A stretch of DNA of 6,550 nucleotides from contig JAUIGA010000188.1 of assembly GCA_030430125.1 (NCBI GenBank), positions 1 through 6,550 of the forward strand. The letters are read 5' to 3'. This document shows, piece after piece, positions 1 to 5,800 of the stretch. Position 1 is the stretch's first letter. Every line of letters starts with the position of its first letter. Source of the stretch: Chloroflexia bacterium. Lineage in GTDB: Bacteria > Chloroflexota > Chloroflexia > Thermomicrobiales > UBA6265. The position numbers and the translations under genes are program-made. The notes under the pieces were generated by a model. The model made no database searches and was not told where the DNA came from. It saw nothing but the letters and a program-made list of their open reading frames with translations.

Positions 1-669
1 GTCAGCCAGCATGTCGAGGAAGGCGCCCGACAAGAGATAGCGGCTGATGTTGACCAGCGCACCTCCTTGAAGCACGGTGGCATCGTCCGGCTTTTCGATG
101 AGTCCGGTCAGATGCAGGCCCCGGCTTGTAGCCCGTGTCGCGAGATGCCCATAGGCCCCGTGTACGCCAGCGCGCATCGGCTGTCCAACGATCGCGGCCC
201 CACCGTTGCTTGCCACTTCGAGATTCGCCAGCGATGACTCTCCATCGGGATCGATCAGAATGTCGTCGCCTGAAACGAAGTAGAAGCGGTCATCATCTAC
301 AAACTCACGCGCAAGGAGAGCCGGTACCGCTGTGCCATAGTGCTCTCCCGCAAGGTCCTGCTCGATGAACACAAGCCTGGGCACTCGCGGGATCTCCCGG
401 AGAAGGTCGCCCTTCTTTTCCCATCCTCTTCGTTTGAGGAGAGTAACAAGGTCACCGTCATCCGAGTAATGCGCCTGAACCTGCGAGCTCCCCTTCCTGA
501 CAACGATTGCGATGTCCTCGACTCCTGCTGCGAGACATTCCCGAACGATGTAGTCGATCACGGGCCGTCGCCCGATCGGCAGCATCGCCTTGTCTACCAC
601 CTTGGTCACTGGATACATCCGCGTGCCAAGACCGGCGGCAGCGATGACCGCCTTCTTCACATCGGGCAC
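1..669 (-). CDS. galU: GalU-like nucleotidyltransferase (UTP-glucose-1-phosphate uridylyltransferase), C-terminus cut by window edge
   Basis: This gene likely makes UDP-glucose from UTP and glucose 1-phosphate in the cytoplasm, feeding envelope and polysaccharide synthesis. The 223 visible residues are open to base 1. Near the N-terminus is KAVIAAAGLGTRMYPVTK, the nucleotide-binding loop of the NTP_transferase family (GxGTR at residues 13-17), followed by DKAMLPIGRRPVIDYIV with the family lysine at 27. FVSGDDIL (131-138) matches the acidic metal/sugar-nucleotide motif, and GLIEKP follows further on. GalU proteins are usually about 290-300 residues, so some 70 are missing. The start is uncertain: I chose the GTG at 669 because GGAGG lies 5 bases upstream. 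An in-frame ATG at 681 and a GTG at 660 are alternatives. The zinc-ribbon/PH gene ends 34 bases upstream on the same strand, so co-transcription is plausible. The nucleotidyltransferase family is firm. The UTP/glucose specificity is inferred, since glucose-1-phosphate thymidylyl- or cytidylyltransferases share these motifs. Confidence 0.85.
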   Translation of the reverse strand, partial: MPDVKKAVIAAAGLGTRMYPVTKVVDKAMLPIGRRPVIDYIVRECLAAGVEDIAIVVRKGSSQVQAHYSDDGDLVTLLKRRGWEKKGDLLREIPRVPRLVFIEQDLAGEHYGTAVPALLAREFVDDDRFYFVSGDDILIDPDGESSLANLEVASNGGAAIVGQPMRAGVHGAYGHLATRATSRGLHLTGLIEKPDDATVLQGGALVNISRYLLSGAFLDMLAD

Positions 670-703
670 GAACCCCTCCATCTGGATTCAGATCATCAGT
701 GGC

Positions 704-1282
704 CTAGAAATCCTCGCGGAGCATCACGCGGTGGCGGGCTCGCTCCTGCCGGGACGCCTCGCGGATCAGGTCCTTGACGCGGTCCGGATCGGGAACATTG
801 TGCAAGAATCGAGTGGGCTTGCTGGAATCTCCAGAAGCGATGTAGATATCTCCCATCCCCGTGATGCGCTCCAGCGGATGCTGCTTCACCCCGACATCGG
901 TCACCCGGTACAGCTCGACCTCCTCGGTCGTCTTGCCGACGAAGCCGAACTCGATCATCAACCGCTGCGTCGTCAGCTTGTACCGGTTCATCAGCGCCAT
1001 CCGCGGCGACCACAGCCGGCTGGGCCGTCCCTCCCAGATCAGCCGCTCGCCGCCGGCAACGCCGTCCAGATCCTGCCCCACAGGCAGACCGTCGTCCGCG
1101 ATCGGCACACCAGACACGACCGGCTCATGGTCCGGTTTTCGGTCGACTGCGGCGTCGGCCTTCATCTCGGCCGCGGTCTTGACACCGGATCCAGCATTGG
1201 TCTCGCCGAGCCGGCGGCCGCAGTTGTCGCAGAACCGGGCCGATTCGTCATTCTCCGTGCCGCAATCGGGACAGGTAGTCAT
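704..1282 (-). CDS. Zinc-ribbon and bacterial PH (bPH2/DUF304-like) domain protein
   Basis: A 192-residue protein of unknown role. An N-terminal zinc ribbon is visible as two CxxC knuckles (Cys4/Cys7 and Cys18/Cys21, in CPDCGTE and FCDNCGRRL). A polar, probably disordered linker runs from about 25 to 75. A bacterial PH-like domain follows (about 78-175), recognised by NRYKLTTQRLMIEFGFVGK, ELYRVTDVGVKQHPLERITG and GDIYIAS, the strand pattern of the YdbS/YdbT-type family. No transmembrane segment is seen, unlike many bPH2 proteins that are membrane-anchored, so it is probably soluble. The ATG at 1282 is well supported by GGAGG 8 bases upstream. The gene stands just upstream of the galU-like gene on the same strand and is divergent from a GNAT gene. 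A zinc ribbon fused to a PH-like domain may act as a binding or adaptor module; no ligand can be assigned from the sequence. Confidence 0.88.
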   Translation of the reverse strand: MTTCPDCGTENDESARFCDNCGRRLGETNAGSGVKTAAEMKADAAVDRKPDHEPVVSGVPIADDGLPVGQDLDGVAGGERLIWEGRPSRLWSPRMALMNRYKLTTQRLMIEFGFVGKTTEEVELYRVTDVGVKQHPLERITGMGDIYIASGDSSKPTRFLHNVPDPDRVKDLIREASRQERARHRVMLREDF

Positions 1283-1354
1283 CTTGCAATCCTCCGAAAC
1301 GCGCCATCACGGCCACATCCATGATCTGGTGTCTTGCACCCGATAGTACCGCGT

Positions 1355-1374
1355 TTGGCGATGGACCGCGCCAA
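1355..1374. repeat. Inverted repeat overlapping the -35 box, possible operator
   Basis: TTGGCG (1355-1360) and CGCCAA (1369-1374) form a perfect 6-bp dyad with an 8-base centre. The left arm is the proposed -35 box of the GNAT promoter and the right arm falls in its spacer. A dimeric regulator bound here would block RNA polymerase. The arms are short and could be chance in GC-rich DNA. Confidence 0.35.
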
Positions 1375-1383
1375 GACTACACT
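1355..1383 (+). promoter_or_regulatory. Sigma-70-like promoter for the first GNAT gene
   Basis: TTGGCG (1355-1360) and TACACT (1378-1383) are separated by exactly 17 bases, matching the housekeeping -35/-10 arrangement. Transcription would begin near 1390, leaving a leader of about 40 bases before the ATG at 1431. The call rests on consensus similarity alone. Confidence 0.5.
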
Positions 1384-1430
1384 ACGACCACACACGCGGA
1401 CTCGATTCATGGCACAAACAGGAGCACCCG

Positions 1431-2036
1431 ATGGCGACCGCGGACACCGGCAATGAGGAGCCGATCATCAACATCCGGGGCGAGAAGGTCGGCCTCGGCC
1501 CGTTCGACCGGTCGATGATCCCCGATCTGACGCGCTGGATCAACGATTTCCCCACCAACCGCACACTCGCACTGGATCCGCGACCCATGACGGTGGACCA
1601 GGAAACGCAGTGGTATGAGCGTGTCACCGGCGACGCCGCCGGCGTGCATTTCACCATCTACGACCTGTCGGACTCGGCCTTTGTTGGGGGCACCAACCTG
1701 TTCGACATCGATCACCGGCATCAAACCTGCGAGCTTGGAATTGCCATTCTCGACCCTGAGCGGCGTGGCAAGGGCCTCGGCACCGAAGCGGTGATGCTGA
1801 TCACCGACTACGCCTTCCACGTAATCGAGATGCACAACGTCCAGCTTGCGACCTACGGGTACAACTGGGCAGGACAGCGCGCGTACGAGAAGGCCGGGTT
1901 CCGTGAGTACGGCCGACGGCGAGAGGCACGCCTCCACAACGGCAAGCGCTGGGACATCATCTACATGGATGTGATTGCATCCGAATGGAAAAGCCCGGTG
2001 ATGGCGCGGATGATGGCCCCGGACGCGCAGCGCTGA
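1431..2036 (+). CDS. GNAT family N-acetyltransferase, RimJ/RimL-like
   Basis: A 201-residue cytoplasmic acetyltransferase that should move an acetyl group from acetyl-CoA to an amine; the acceptor cannot be read from the sequence. The acetyl-CoA pyrophosphate loop (motif A) is RRGKGLGTEA at residues 111-120, following the strand CELGIAILDPE. Motif B is NWAGQRAYEKAGF at 145-157, ending in the AGF signature usual in this branch. The N-terminal half has LTRWINDF and PMTVDQETQWYE, typical of RimJ/RimL-type (Acetyltransf_3) members. The length fits the family. The ATG at 1431 is supported by GGAG 6 bases upstream; an ATG at 1409 is out of frame. The gene is divergent from the zinc-ribbon/PH gene and convergent with the macrodomain gene. 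It resembles the second GNAT gene at the right end of the window. Possible roles include protein N-terminal acetylation, antibiotic modification or small-molecule acetylation. Confidence 0.9.
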   Translation: MATADTGNEEPIINIRGEKVGLGPFDRSMIPDLTRWINDFPTNRTLALDPRPMTVDQETQWYERVTGDAAGVHFTIYDLSDSAFVGGTNLFDIDHRHQTCELGIAILDPERRGKGLGTEAVMLITDYAFHVIEMHNVQLATYGYNWAGQRAYEKAGFREYGRRREARLHNGKRWDIIYMDVIASEWKSPVMARMMAPDAQR

Positions 2037-2096
2037 TCCAGGTCTCCAGCAGGCCCTGCTCAGAACGCCATGCGCCTCGTTGTTGCGTGCAGACAA

Positions 2097-2118
2097 TCGT
2101 CGGCACCCGTACCGACGA
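2097..2118. other. Hairpin in the convergent spacer between the GNAT and macrodomain genes
   Basis: TCGTCGG (2097-2103) and CCGACGA (2112-2118) pair perfectly around an 8-base loop, midway between two convergent stop codons (2036 and 2158). This is where a bidirectional terminator would be expected. Neither side has a clear T-run, so it is at best a weak or factor-assisted terminator. A shorter dyad, AGCAGG-C-CCTGCT, lies at about 2048-2060. Confidence 0.3.
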
Positions 2119-2155
2119 ACCCGCACATTTGCGTACGGACCTCGGACCAGCCACG

Positions 2156-2683
2156 TCAATCCAGGTAATCATGCACCTCGTCGAGGTAAGCCCGATAGGT
2201 ATCCTCCCCGAACGTCACCATTCGGATGGTGCGGATCGCGGGATAGGCCTGCGCCAAGTCACGGAGCGCGTTCATGGCGATGCTCGCCGCACGGCGCACC
2301 GGGAACCCGTAGACGCCGGTGCTGATCGAGGGGAAGGCGATCGAGCGCACCTCATGCTGGCTTGCCAGGCGCATCGACGACCGGTAGCAGCTCGCCAGCA
2401 GCGCGTCCTCGTCGTGATCCCCACCCTGCCAGACCGGGCCCACGGTGTGGATCACCCATCGCGCCGGCAACAGGAATCCCGGCGTGATGCGCGCATCGCC
2501 AGTCGGACACCAGCCGATGCGGCGGCACGCTTCGTCTATCTCGGGACCCGCCACCCGTCGAATCGCGCCATTGACGCCGCTGCCTGGCCCAAGCTGGTTG
2601 TTCGCGGCGTTGACGATCGCGTCGACCTCCTGCCGCGTGATGTCGCCCCGAATCAGTTCGACATAGCCATCGCTGATGGGCAT
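2156..2683 (-). CDS. Macrodomain protein, O-acetyl-ADP-ribose deacetylase / ADP-ribose hydrolase-like
   Basis: A stand-alone macrodomain of 175 residues that should bind ADP-ribose and may hydrolyse O-acetyl-ADP-ribose or ADP-ribosyl groups in the cytoplasm. The family landmarks appear in order: VELIRGDITRQEVDAIVNAAN (8-28), the glycine-rich loop PGSGVNGAIRRVAG (33-46), WVIHTVGPVWQGG, and AFPSISTGVYGFP, the second phosphate-binding loop. Length is as expected for YmdB-type proteins. In E. coli YmdB the glycine-rich loop reads GGGVDGAI and its Asp is a proposed catalytic residue; here the position is Asn38. The NAAN asparagine is kept (Asn25). I chose the ATG at 2683 because family members begin just before the GDIT motif. 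An in-frame TTG at 2719 with GGAG 6 bases upstream would add 12 residues and cannot be excluded. It shares the strand with sucCD but is separated from it by a repeat element. Confidence 0.9.
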   Translation of the reverse strand: MPISDGYVELIRGDITRQEVDAIVNAANNQLGPGSGVNGAIRRVAGPEIDEACRRIGWCPTGDARITPGFLLPARWVIHTVGPVWQGGDHDEDALLASCYRSSMRLASQHEVRSIAFPSISTGVYGFPVRRAASIAMNALRDLAQAYPAIRTIRMVTFGEDTYRAYLDEVHDYLD

Positions 2684-2725
2684 GGTGAAAACCTGTGTGA
2701 CTGACTCGTCAGTCTCCAATCGTGG

Positions 2726-2857
2726 CTCCGAGCTTGTCGAGGAGTCCCCCGGCGAAGCCGCTGCCTGAGGGGAAGAAGCGCAACATGCGCTCTCGGCGTT
2801 ACATCGCCAGCTTCGCTGTCGAGCGCTTCGCGCGGGGACCCTTCGACAAGCTCAGGG
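2726..2857. repeat. 132-base intergenic element with imperfect 24-base terminal inverted repeats (REPIN/MITE-like)
   Basis: The left end (2726-2749) and the reverse complement of the right end (2834-2857) match at 20 of 24 bases. The shared core is GAGCTTGTCGA and both ends carry TCCCC. The interior has further complementary pairs: GCGAAGC (2752-2758) with GCTTCGC (2810-2816), and GCGC-AACAT-GCGC (2778-2790). No open reading frame is convincing, so if mobile it is non-autonomous. The motif CTTCGACAAGCTCAGGG is of a kind seen repeatedly between genes in many GC-rich bacteria. The element sits between the 3' end of sucD and the 5' end of the macrodomain gene, where folded RNA could protect the sucCD transcript end or limit readthrough. 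Confidence 0.6.
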
Positions 2858-2916
2858 TGACGTGGGACCGGGCGGACGCTGTTTCCACACCTTCAGAAGC
2901 ATGGAACATGCCGTGC

Positions 2917-3789
2917 CTACGCGCTCATCGCCTCCTGCAGCAGGCCCGGCACCTGCGACGGACTCTGCGCCACCCGCACCCCGGCCGCCTCCAGTGCCTT
3001 CATTTTCTCCGCCGCCGTGCCGGCACCGCCGGAGATGATCGCTCCGGCGTGCCCCATGCGCTTGCCCGGTGGCGCCGTCTGCCCGGCGATGAACCCGGCC
3101 ATCGGCTTGGTGACGTTCGCCGAGATAAACGCCGCGGCGTCCTCCTCATCCGTACCGCCGATCTCGCCGATCATCACGATCGCCTCGGTGTCCGGGTCCT
3201 CCTGGAAGAGCGCCAGGCAGTCGATGAACGATGTCCCGATCACCGGATCGCCCCCGATGCCGACCGCGGTCGATTGACCCAGGCCGGCTTCGGACAGCGC
3301 ATTCACCACCTCATAGGTCAACGTGCCCGATCGGGATACCAGTCCAACCTTGCCGGGCTTGTGGATGAAGCCGGGCATGATCCCGACCTTCGCCTGTCCC
3401 GGCGTGATCAGGCCCGGACAGTTCGGCCCGATCAGTCGCGCGCCCTGCTGCCGCACATAGTGGTAGACCGGCACCATGTCGTTGACGGGGACACCCTCGG
3501 TGATGCAGATCACCAGCTCGATGCCGCTGTCGACCGCCTCGTAGATGGCATCCGGCGCGAACCTGGCCGGGACGTAGATGATGGAGGTGTTCGCTTGTGT
3601 CGCCTCCACCGCGTCCTGCACCGTGTCGAAGACCGGCACTCCCGCGATTTCCTGTCCCTTGCGTCCTGGAGTGACTCCGGCGACCACGTTGGTGCCGTAC
3701 TCGACCATCTGCGTTGTGTGGAACGATCCTTCGCGCCCGGTGATGCCCTGCACCAGCAGTCGGGTGTCGTTGTTGACCAGAATGCTCAC
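2917..3789 (-). CDS. sucD: Succinyl-CoA synthetase (succinate-CoA ligase) alpha subunit
   Basis: The alpha subunit pairs with SucC and converts succinyl-CoA plus phosphate and ADP or GDP to succinate, CoA and nucleoside triphosphate in the TCA cycle. It carries the CoA-binding Rossmann domain and the phosphorylated histidine. At 290 residues it matches the E. coli protein (289). Visible motifs are VQGITGREG (13-21, CoA binding), GPNCPG (121-126), SRSGTLTYE (152-160), GIGGDP (177-182), and MIGEIGG with Glu209 at the place of the histidine-contacting glutamate. The phosphohistidine is His247 in GHAGAIISGG. I chose the GTG start at 3789 because AGGAG lies 6 bases upstream and the protein then begins SILVNNDTRLLVQG like its relatives. 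The frame stays open to 3867, but that part translates an intergenic palindrome and is not family sequence. sucC ends 125 bases upstream on the same strand. Confidence 0.96.
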   Translation of the reverse strand: MSILVNNDTRLLVQGITGREGSFHTTQMVEYGTNVVAGVTPGRKGQEIAGVPVFDTVQDAVEATQANTSIIYVPARFAPDAIYEAVDSGIELVICITEGVPVNDMVPVYHYVRQQGARLIGPNCPGLITPGQAKVGIMPGFIHKPGKVGLVSRSGTLTYEVVNALSEAGLGQSTAVGIGGDPVIGTSFIDCLALFQEDPDTEAIVMIGEIGGTDEEDAAAFISANVTKPMAGFIAGQTAPPGKRMGHAGAIISGGAGTAAEKMKALEAAGVRVAQSPSQVPGLLQEAMSA

Positions 3790-3841
3790 GCGTTGCTCCT
3801 CGTGTTGACCCCGGATTCCTTCACTGACAAACCCCACGTAC

Positions 3842-3862
3842 GGGCGGCACTTGTGGCCGCCC
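3842..3862. repeat. Palindromic repeat inside the sucC-sucD gap
   Basis: GGGCGGC (3842-3848) and GCCGCCC (3856-3862) form a perfect 7-bp stem with a 7-base loop. On the minus strand it reads as the ACAAGTGCCGCCC type of intergenic palindrome that recurs in many GC-rich genomes. It lies between the sucC stop and the sucD ribosome site, so it would fold in the sucCD mRNA. Nearby, the 8-mer GAGACCGG occurs twice, 25 bases apart (3878 and 3903). No T-run follows on the transcribed strand, so a terminator is unlikely. Confidence 0.55.
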
Positions 3863-3914
3863 CTCAATTGATGTGGCGAGACCGGCCCATACGCGGGTTC
3901 CTGAGACCGGACGA

Positions 3915-5048
3915 TTACCCGTTCGCGGCCTTGACGACCTCGGCGGCTGCCAGGTCCATCGACGTCACGGCGGTGATCCCCGCCTCCGCCAGGATCGACT
4001 TGCCCTCCTCGGCGTTGGTGCCGGAGAGCCGCACCACGATCGGCACCTCGACCGCCACCTGTCCCAGCGCCTCCCGAATACCGTTGGCAACCTCGTCGCC
4101 CCGCGTGATGCCACCGAAGATGTTGATCAGAATCGCCCGGACGTTGCGGTCGGCTGTCACCAGTGTGAACGCCTTCGCCACCTGCGACGCGTTGGCCCCG
4201 CCACCCACATCGAGGAAGTTGGCTGGCTCGCCACCGTGGAGCTTGACGGCATCCATCGTTGCCATCGCGAGTCCAGCACCGTTCACGATGCAGCCGATGG
4301 TGCCATCCAGCTTGACGAAGGAAATGCCGTTCCGCTTCGCCTCGAGCTCCGTGGCATTCTCCTCGTTGAGGTCACGCATGTCCTCAGTGTCGGGGTGCCG
4401 GGCCAGAGCGTTGTCGTCGAAGCTCATCTTCGAGTCCAGCGCGAGCCACTGGCCATCGCCGGTGAGGATCAAAGGATTGATCTCAACGAGGGTCGCATCC
4501 TCATTGAAATAGACATCGTAGAGTTTCGACGCGATGGCCGCGAAGCCGTTGATCTTGTCGGCCGGCAACCCCATCTCGAAACCCATCTCACGGGCCTGGT
4601 ACGGCCGAAACCCAACCAGTGGGTCGCCGAGACGCTTCACGATCGCATCGGGGTTCGTCTTCGCCACTTCCTCGATCTCGACACCGCCCTCGGCGCTGGC
4701 CATCACCAGGACCTTGCGGTTCGGGCGATCGAGCACGACGCCGAGATAGAACTCGCTGGCAATATCGGCACCCTTGGCGATCAGTACCTTGTGCACCGTG
4801 TGCCCGCGAATATCCATCCCCAGGATGGCCGCGGCCGCCTCGCCAGCTTCCACCGGGGTGTGAGCAAGCTTGACGCCCCCGGCCTTGCCACGCCCGCCGG
4901 TGTGGACCTGCGCCTTGACCACCACCGTTCCGCCGAGCTCGCGCGCGATCGCCTCCGCCTCATCCGGCGTCGACGCGACCTTGCCCGGATTCACCGGGAT
5001 GCCGTACGTCGCGAGCACCTTCGCCGCCTGGTATTCATGGACGTTCAT
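3915..5048 (-). CDS. sucC: Succinyl-CoA synthetase (succinate-CoA ligase) beta subunit
   Basis: The beta subunit holds the ATP-grasp nucleotide site and the succinate end of the TCA-cycle enzyme formed with SucD. It has 377 residues, close to the usual 385-390. The start MNVHEYQAAK is the family N-terminus. ATP-grasp signatures are VVVKAQVHTGGRGKAGGVK (42-60) and the magnesium ligands in VEINPL (Asn191) and LALDSKM (Asp205), which align with Asn199 and Asp213 of E. coli. The C-terminal ligase domain has GCIVNGAGLAM (252-262), HGGEPANFLDVGGGA (271-285), INIFGGI and VVRLSGTNAEEG. The ATG at 5048 has AGGAG 11 bases upstream, a slightly long spacing; longer in-frame starts upstream add sequence unlike the family. 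ADP versus GDP preference cannot be judged here. Malate-CoA ligase (MtkA) is a related alternative, but the closeness to E. coli SucC across all motifs favours succinyl-CoA synthetase. Confidence 0.96.
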   Translation of the reverse strand: MNVHEYQAAKVLATYGIPVNPGKVASTPDEAEAIARELGGTVVVKAQVHTGGRGKAGGVKLAHTPVEAGEAAAAILGMDIRGHTVHKVLIAKGADIASEFYLGVVLDRPNRKVLVMASAEGGVEIEEVAKTNPDAIVKRLGDPLVGFRPYQAREMGFEMGLPADKINGFAAIASKLYDVYFNEDATLVEINPLILTGDGQWLALDSKMSFDDNALARHPDTEDMRDLNEENATELEAKRNGISFVKLDGTIGCIVNGAGLAMATMDAVKLHGGEPANFLDVGGGANASQVAKAFTLVTADRNVRAILINIFGGITRGDEVANGIREALGQVAVEVPIVVRLSGTNAEEGKSILAEAGITAVTSMDLAAAEVVKAANG

Positions 5049-5194
5049 CGACTGCCCCACTCCTTGTCTCTTGGGTCTCGCGGCCGGCCCCACCGGTATC
5101 GCGCAATCGGAGTTCCGCGCCTCACGCATCAAAGCATACCGCGAGCATTTGGGAAACCGCAGTGAATCCGGCTTATTTGACCGTGGTAGATCAT

Positions 5195-5223
5195 CACCAG
5201 CACGACGTAATGCGTGGTATAGT
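5195..5223 (+). promoter_or_regulatory. Candidate extended -10 promoter for the double zinc-ribbon gene
   Basis: TATAGT (5218-5223) is preceded by TGG, giving an extended -10 (TGn). The region 17 bases upstream has no good -35 box. Transcription would start near 5230, leaving a leader of about 160 bases. The whole 341-base space between sucC and the zinc-ribbon gene (5049-5389) otherwise shows no gene, tRNA or riboswitch I can recognise. Confidence 0.35.
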
Positions 5224-5245
5224 CTTGGCACCGAGACGTTTCCAA
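5216..5245 (-). promoter_or_regulatory. Candidate promoter for sucCD
   Basis: On the minus strand TTGGAA (5245-5240) and TATACC (5221-5216) are 18 bases apart, each matching 4 of 6 consensus bases. It would give a leader of roughly 160 bases before the sucC ATG. Its -10 overlaps the candidate -10 of the divergent zinc-ribbon gene. Weak evidence, based on motif similarity only; another -10-like TATGCT lies nearer sucC but has no matching -35. Confidence 0.3.
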
Positions 5246-5389
5246 CAGGTCGCGCTCGCCAGGAAGGCCGCCGCTCTCCGCTTGCGTCTGTCTCCTCTCG
5301 GATCCGGTTCGGAACAGGGACTATCCGCTTTCGTTTTCAATAGTGTTTGTCACGGGTTACGTACCGCGACAGGAGAGGTTCAGACGACA

Positions 5390-5734
5390 ATGAGTGATCG
5401 AACGCTGACGTGCCGCGACTGCGGCGAGGAGTTCGTGTTCACCACGGGCGAACAGCAATTCTACACCGAGCGTGGCTACTCGGAGCCAAGCCGCTGCAAG
5501 CCGTGCCGGCAGGCCCGCAAGGCCCAGAACCAGGGTGGCGGCGGCTACTCGTCCGGCGGCTATTCGAGCGGTGGATACGGTGGTGGCAGCGGCGGCCAGC
5601 GCCAGTTCTACCCGGCGGTGTGCTCGGAGTGCGGCAAGGACACCGAAGTGCCGTTCCAGCCCACCCCCGGCAAGCCGGTCTATTGCCGCGACTGCTTCCA
5701 GTCCCGGCGCGCTCCCCGATACTCCAACTACTAG
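5390..5734 (+). CDS. Double zinc-ribbon protein with Gly/Ser/Tyr-rich linker (CxxC-x17-CxxC type)
   Basis: A 114-residue protein with two zinc ribbons joined by a low-complexity linker. The first ribbon uses Cys8/Cys11 and Cys36/Cys39 (CRDC and CKPC), with EEFVFTTGEQQFYTERG between them, as in the 'probable zinc-ribbon' family. The linker, about 49-69, is glycine, serine and tyrosine only (repeats of GGYSS). The second ribbon uses Cys78/Cys81 and Cys99/Cys102, with exactly 17 residues between the CxxC pairs, the CxxC-x17-CxxC signature. The basic tail (QSRRAPRYSNY) and the linker suggest nucleic-acid contact, but the function is unknown. The ATG at 5390 is preceded by AGGAGAGG (5371-5378) at an 11-base spacing. 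The same frame is open upstream to 5162, but that stretch resembles no protein I know and lies across the promoter. It is divergent from sucC and is transcribed alone, ended by a strong terminator. Confidence 0.92.
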   Translation: MSDRTLTCRDCGEEFVFTTGEQQFYTERGYSEPSRCKPCRQARKAQNQGGGGYSSGGYSSGGYGGGSGGQRQFYPAVCSECGKDTEVPFQPTPGKPVYCRDCFQSRRAPRYSNY

Positions 5735-5767
5735 AGGTCGATCGGGGCCACAAAGCCAGATGCGAAC

Positions 5768-5800
5768 ACGGGGCAGGAAATTCCTGCCCCGTTGTTGTAT
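5768..5800 (+). terminator. Rho-independent terminator of the double zinc-ribbon gene
   Basis: ACGGGGCAGGAA (5768-5779) and TTCCTGCCCCGT (5781-5792) are perfect complements around A5780, giving a GC-rich stem of about 10 bp with a small AAATT loop. The T-rich tail TTGTTGTAT follows. It begins 34 bases after the stop codon at 5734. It also insulates the downstream GNAT gene, which therefore needs its own promoter. Confidence 0.85.

Noticed and set aside
590..1324. Plus-strand open frame of 244 codons
   Set aside because: It lies antisense to the zinc-ribbon/PH gene and the start of the galU-like gene, both supported by motifs and ribosome sites.
2899..2911. Hairpin GCATG-GAA-CATGC just after the sucD stop as a terminator
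   Set aside because: The stem is only 5 bp with a 3-base loop and no real T-run, so it is too weak to call.
3878..3910. Two copies of GAGACCGG 25 bases apart as a start of a repeat array
   Set aside because: There are only two 8-base copies, with unrelated sequence between them; this is likely chance, so no CRISPR or iteron array is supported.
2722..4512. Plus-strand open frame of 596 codons opposite sucD and part of sucC
   Set aside because: It is antisense to two genes with clear family motifs, is rich in Arg, Asp, His and Ser with no recognisable domain, and begins inside the inverted-repeat element. Long antisense frames are expected in GC-rich coding DNA.
3873..5165. Plus-strand open frame of 430 codons opposite sucC
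   Set aside because: It has shadow-type composition (many Arg, His, Asp, Leu) and no motif, and sucC on the other strand is unambiguous.
5162..5389. In-frame N-terminal extension of the double zinc-ribbon protein
   Set aside because: The frame is open but the sequence has no family resemblance, spans the likely promoter, and the ATG at 5390 has an upstream purine-rich ribosome site.
5049..5389. Possible tRNA or riboswitch in the 341-base sucC / zinc-ribbon spacer
   Set aside because: GGTTCGGAAC (5306-5315) faintly recalls a T-arm, but no cloverleaf can be drawn around it, and no known riboswitch core was recognised.
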